Positions 7,525 through 10,088 of a stretch of 10,088 nucleotides of DNA are shown here, piece by piece. Within the stretch, counting starts at the first letter, position 1. Every line of letters begins with the position of its first letter. A program made the translations under genes and the position numbers. The stretch is from the NCBI GenBank assembly GCA_023864145.1, contig JAIVER010000029.1, forward strand, positions 1 to 10,088, in the 5' to 3' direction. Under the pieces are notes generated by a model. That model did not search any database. It was not told the origin of the DNA and saw only the letters and a program-made list of their open reading frames with translations. This stretch comes from Thiohalomonas sp. (GTDB lineage: Bacteria > Pseudomonadota > Gammaproteobacteria > GRL18).

Positions 7525-7548
7525 ATCTAGTCAAGATAATTTTAAGAA

Positions 7549-7604
7549 GTTCCTGAATTCACAACAATATTACTCACAATCAGAGCCTAAGTTCGTTCAG
7601 GAAC
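7549..7604 (+). promoter_or_regulatory. Long-range hairpin in the pnp leader, candidate RNase III site
   Basis: GTTCCTGAA (7549-7557) and TTCAGGAAC (7596-7604) form a perfect 9-bp stem that encloses 38 bases in the rpsO-pnp gap. No T-run follows, so it is not a terminator. In E. coli the pnp leader forms a long stem cleaved by RNase III, after which PNPase degrades its own message. The position here is equivalent. The 9-bp arm alone is shorter than a typical RNase III substrate, so processing is inferred. Confidence 0.5.
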
Positions 7605-7636
7605 CTACCCAGCCGAATTAACGGAGTAAAAATAGC

Positions 7637-9763
7637 GTGACACCAATTAAAAGAACATTCCAGTTTGGGCAAAATACAGTCACTCTTGAGACAGGCGAAA
7701 TTGCACGCCAGGCTTCAGGAGCTGTTATGGTTACCATCGGGGGCACCTCTGTATTTGTTACTGTCGTTGCCAAAAAAGAAGCCAGAGCCGCTTTTGATTT
7801 CTTTCCTTTAACTATAGACTACCAGGAAAAAGCGTACGCTGCAGGTAAAATTCCAGGTGGATTTTTTAAGCGTGAAGGCCGTCCTAGTGAAAATGAAACT
7901 TTGATTTCACGTTTAATTGACCGTCCTTTACGTCCGTTATTTCCTAAAGGTTATTACAATGAAGTTCAGGTTATCTGTACTGTTGTTTCATTAAACCCGG
8001 ATATTGATCCTGATATTCCTGCCATGATTGGTGCTTCAGCCGCTATGTCTTTAGCTGATGTACCATTTAACGGCCCAATTGGTTGTTGTCGTGTGGGTTA
8101 TATTGATGGTGAATATGCCTTAAACCCATCTCGTGAGCAATTAGATGAATCAGAACTTGATTTAATCGTTGCTGGGACACACAGTGCGGTATTGATGGTT
8201 GAATCTGAAGCCGATGAGTTATCAGAAGAGGTTATGCTGGGTGCTGTCATGTTTGGACATGAGCAATCAGATATTGTTATTAACGAAATCAATGCGTTTG
8301 TTGCCGAAGTTGGTAACTCAAAAACAGAATACGTAGCTCCAGTCCTTGATGAAGAACTGATTAATGCCGTTAATTCAGAATGCGAAGCAGCTGTAAGTGA
8401 AGCATATAAAATTAGTGATAAGTTAGTGCGTCTTAACAAGCTTGATGATGTTCGTGCTGCTTTAATTGAAAAACTTGCCAGTGCTGATGATGCAAAATGG
8501 TCTGATAGTGATTTATCAAATGCATTCTATAAACTAGAAAAGAAAGTAGTTCGTAGCAGTATTATAGCTGGTAATCCACGTATTGACGGTCGTGATACCA
8601 ATACTGTTCGTCCACTACATATACGTACCGGCGTTCTTGAGCGTACTCATGGTTCAGCTTTATTTACTCGTGGCGAAACTCAGGCATTAGTTGTTACGAC
8701 ACTGGGTACAGCACGTGATGCACAGATTATTGATGCCCTGGAAGGCAGCTATAAAGACTCCTTCATGTTGCATTATAACTTCCCTCCATACAGTGTTGGT
8801 GAAACCGGTCGTGTTGGTACACCAAAACGTCGCGAGATTGGACATGGTCGTTTAGCTAAACGTGGTCTTGCTGCGGTATTACCGACAGTTGAAGAATTCC
8901 CATACACTATTCGTGTGGTTTCTGAGATTACGGAGTCAAACGGTTCAAGCTCTATGGCTTCTGTTTGTGGTACCAGCTTATCTATGATGGATGCCGGTGT
9001 ACCTATTTCATCTCCTGTTGCTGGTATTGCAATGGGTTTGATTAAAGAAGATGACGCTTTTGCGGTATTGACTGATATTCTGGGTGATGAAGATCATCTG
9101 GGTGATATGGACTTTAAAGTTGCTGGTACTGAAAATGGTGTTAATGCCCTGCAGATGGACATTAAGATTGAAGGTATCACTAAAGAAATTATGGAGATTG
9201 CATTAGCACAGGCTAAAGATGCTCGTTTAAACATCTTAGGTCAAATGAATGCACTTATTTCTTCAGCCAATACTCAAATGTCTGATTTTGCACCTCGTAT
9301 TTTAACTATTCAGATTAACCCTGAAAAAATTCGTGATGTCATCGGCAAGGGTGGTTCAACCATTAAGGCTCTGACTGAAGAGACCGGAACTAATATTGAT
9401 ATCAATGATGAAGGAATTGTTAAAATTTCATCTGTTGATAACGCAGCAGCTCAGGAATGTAAACGTCGTATTGAAGAGATTACTCAAGACGTTGAAGTTG
9501 GCAAAATTTATAATGGTCGCGTCACTAAAATTATGGATTTTGGTGCTTTTGTTACTATCATTCCAGGTAAAGATGGTCTTGTTCATATTTCACAAATTTG
9601 TGAAGAGCGTGTGAATAATGTCACTGATAAATTATCTGAAGGTGAATTTATCGATGTTAAAGTACTTGAAATTGACAAACAAGGACGTATTCGTCTAAGT
9701 ATGAAAGCTATTGCCGCAGAAGCAGCTCAAGAATCCGAGTCAGCTCAAAGCATGGAAGAGTAA
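7637..9763 (+). CDS. pnp: Polyribonucleotide nucleotidyltransferase (PNPase)
   Basis: A 708-residue protein (E. coli about 711). PNPase is a trimeric 3'-to-5' phosphorolytic exoribonuclease, part of the degradosome in many gammaproteobacteria, and it can add tails in reverse. It has a first RNase PH-like domain, a helical linker, then the catalytic RNase PH domain starting near residue 315 ([18 protein letters not shown]). Active-site residues match E. coli numbering: Ser437-439 in the [10 protein letters not shown] block, and Asp486 and Asp492 in [14 protein letters not shown]. The KH domain has VIGKGG at 568-573; the S1 domain starts near 622 ([18 protein letters not shown]). The start is GTG at 7637, with GGAG (7623-7626) at good spacing, giving the usual N-terminus [19 protein letters not shown]. 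Confidence 0.97.
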   Translation: MTPIKRTFQFGQNTVTLETGEIARQASGAVMVTIGGTSVFVTVVAKKEARAAFDFFPLTIDYQEKAYAAGKIPGGFFKREGRPSENETLISRLIDRPLRPLFPKGYYNEVQVICTVVSLNPDIDPDIPAMIGASAAMSLADVPFNGPIGCCRVGYIDGEYALNPSREQLDESELDLIVAGTHSAVLMVESEADELSEEVMLGAVMFGHEQSDIVINEINAFVAEVGNSKTEYVAPVLDEELINAVNSECEAAVSEAYKISDKLVRLNKLDDVRAALIEKLASADDAKWSDSDLSNAFYKLEKKVVRSSIIAGNPRIDGRDTNTVRPLHIRTGVLERTHGSALFTRGETQALVVTTLGTARDAQIIDALEGSYKDSFMLHYNFPPYSVGETGRVGTPKRREIGHGRLAKRGLAAVLPTVEEFPYTIRVVSEITESNGSSSMASVCGTSLSMMDAGVPISSPVAGIAMGLIKEDDAFAVLTDILGDEDHLGDMDFKVAGTENGVNALQMDIKIEGITKEIMEIALAQAKDARLNILGQMNALISSANTQMSDFAPRILTIQINPEKIRDVIGKGGSTIKALTEETGTNIDINDEGIVKISSVDNAAAQECKRRIEEITQDVEVGKIYNGRVTKIMDFGAFVTIIPGKDGLVHISQICEERVNNVTDKLSEGEFIDVKVLEIDKQGRIRLSMKAIAAEAAQESESAQSMEE

Positions 9764-9774
9764 TTAATACTTCT

Positions 9775-9825
9775 ATTTCTACCATTAATTATTCTTAAAT
9801 TAGTGGTAGAAATTATTTAATTTTT
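9775..9825 (+). terminator. Probable intrinsic terminator after pnp
   Basis: Bases 9775-9790 pair with 9798-9813 in a 16-bp stem containing one G-T wobble (TTTCTACCA against TGGTAGAAA at the base, AT pairs above) with a 7-base loop. An interrupted T-rich run follows, TTTTT at 9821-9825. The stem is long but AT-rich and the T-run is not immediately adjacent, so efficiency is uncertain. Its location 11 bases after the pnp stop makes it the likely end of the operon and a barrier to exonucleases. Confidence 0.65.
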
Positions 9826-10088
9826 ACTAGTCACCATTTTCTCATTTTTTCTCCCCCAATTTTTATATTCGATTTTACTTTCAATGCATTGTAAGTTTTA
9901 GAGTACAATTAATTGCAGACAAATAAGATACAATCACTGGGACAGATCAAATATAAGCAATTTGCTTTACATTTAGGCATACCTCAACCTCAGAATATTT
10001 ATACCCAATCAACTTGAAAATGCAGGATCGAACACTTGGAAATTATCATTAATTCGAGAATCTAATGATTCTCCAATGCTCGGTAAAA
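9826..10088. other. Gene-free 3' end of the window
   Basis: No supported gene on either strand; the longest open stretches are a few dozen codons with no start, ribosome binding site or recognisable protein. It begins with a pyrimidine-rich segment (about 9834-9867). The segment 10000-10028 (from ATACCCAATC to TGCAGGAT) resembles, from memory, dispersed or element-edge repeats in some marine gammaproteobacteria; this is unverified. TACAAT at 9929-9934 has no matching -35 box. The window ends before any downstream gene. Confidence 0.5.
10056..10073. repeat. Perfect short inverted repeat
   Basis: GAGAATC (10056-10062) and GATTCTC (10067-10073) are exact reverse complements with a TAAT loop. 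No T-run follows on either strand. It could be the tip of a repeat element extending beyond the window, or an operator-like palindrome. Confidence 0.5.

Noticed and set aside
7512..7540. Promoter for pnp with GATAAT at 7535-7540
   Set aside because: The hexamer 17 bases upstream, CTTACG, matches the -35 consensus at only 3 of 6 positions, which is too weak to call.
9904..9934. TACAAT boxes at 9904-9909 and 9929-9934 as a downstream promoter
   Set aside because: No -35-like hexamer lies at 16-18 bases from either box; TTGTAA and TTGCAG are only 9-10 bases away.

Overview
The window carries the conserved transcription/translation operon rimP-nusA-infB-rbfA-truB-rpsO-pnp, all on the + strand. 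Protein sequences and gene order are those of a gammaproteobacterium: NusA has two acidic C-terminal repeats, IF2 has a long lysine- and glutamate-rich linker, and PNPase active-site residues fall at the E. coli numbers. The DNA is AT-rich (roughly 60% A+T by eye, not counted). I cannot name the genus. The window is an ordinary housekeeping locus, and I see no new defence, metabolic or mobile system in it.

Layout. Bases 1-450 hold the decayed 3' end of a DDE transposase gene, with an in-frame TGA at 301-303 and probably an earlier frameshift. After a gene-free stretch comes a good sigma70-type promoter (568-596). It is followed by a structured leader ending in a strong intrinsic terminator (767-787), then rimP. 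This looks like a transcription attenuator controlling the operon. rimP, nusA, infB and rbfA follow closely. truB starts 69 bases after rbfA, behind an A-rich tract. A second promoter (7102-7130) and a structured leader precede rpsO. A 9-bp long-range hairpin lies between rpsO and pnp, where E. coli has its RNase III-processed pnp leader. An AT-rich hairpin with a T-run after pnp is the likely operon terminator. The last 260 bases hold no recognisable gene.

The genes form one gene-expression module. RimP, RbfA and S15 build the 30S subunit. IF2 starts translation. TruB makes tRNA pseudouridine 55. NusA controls elongation and termination. PNPase degrades RNA.

The most interesting point is at the end of nusA. 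The annotated frame stops at 2904-2906, but the -1 frame continues for 19 codons to a TAA just before the infB ribosome binding site. The only place the two frames can be joined contains an in-phase A AAA AAG heptamer, the type of slippery site used in E. coli dnaX. This could be programmed or incidental frameshifting, a recent one-base mutation, or a homopolymer sequencing error.
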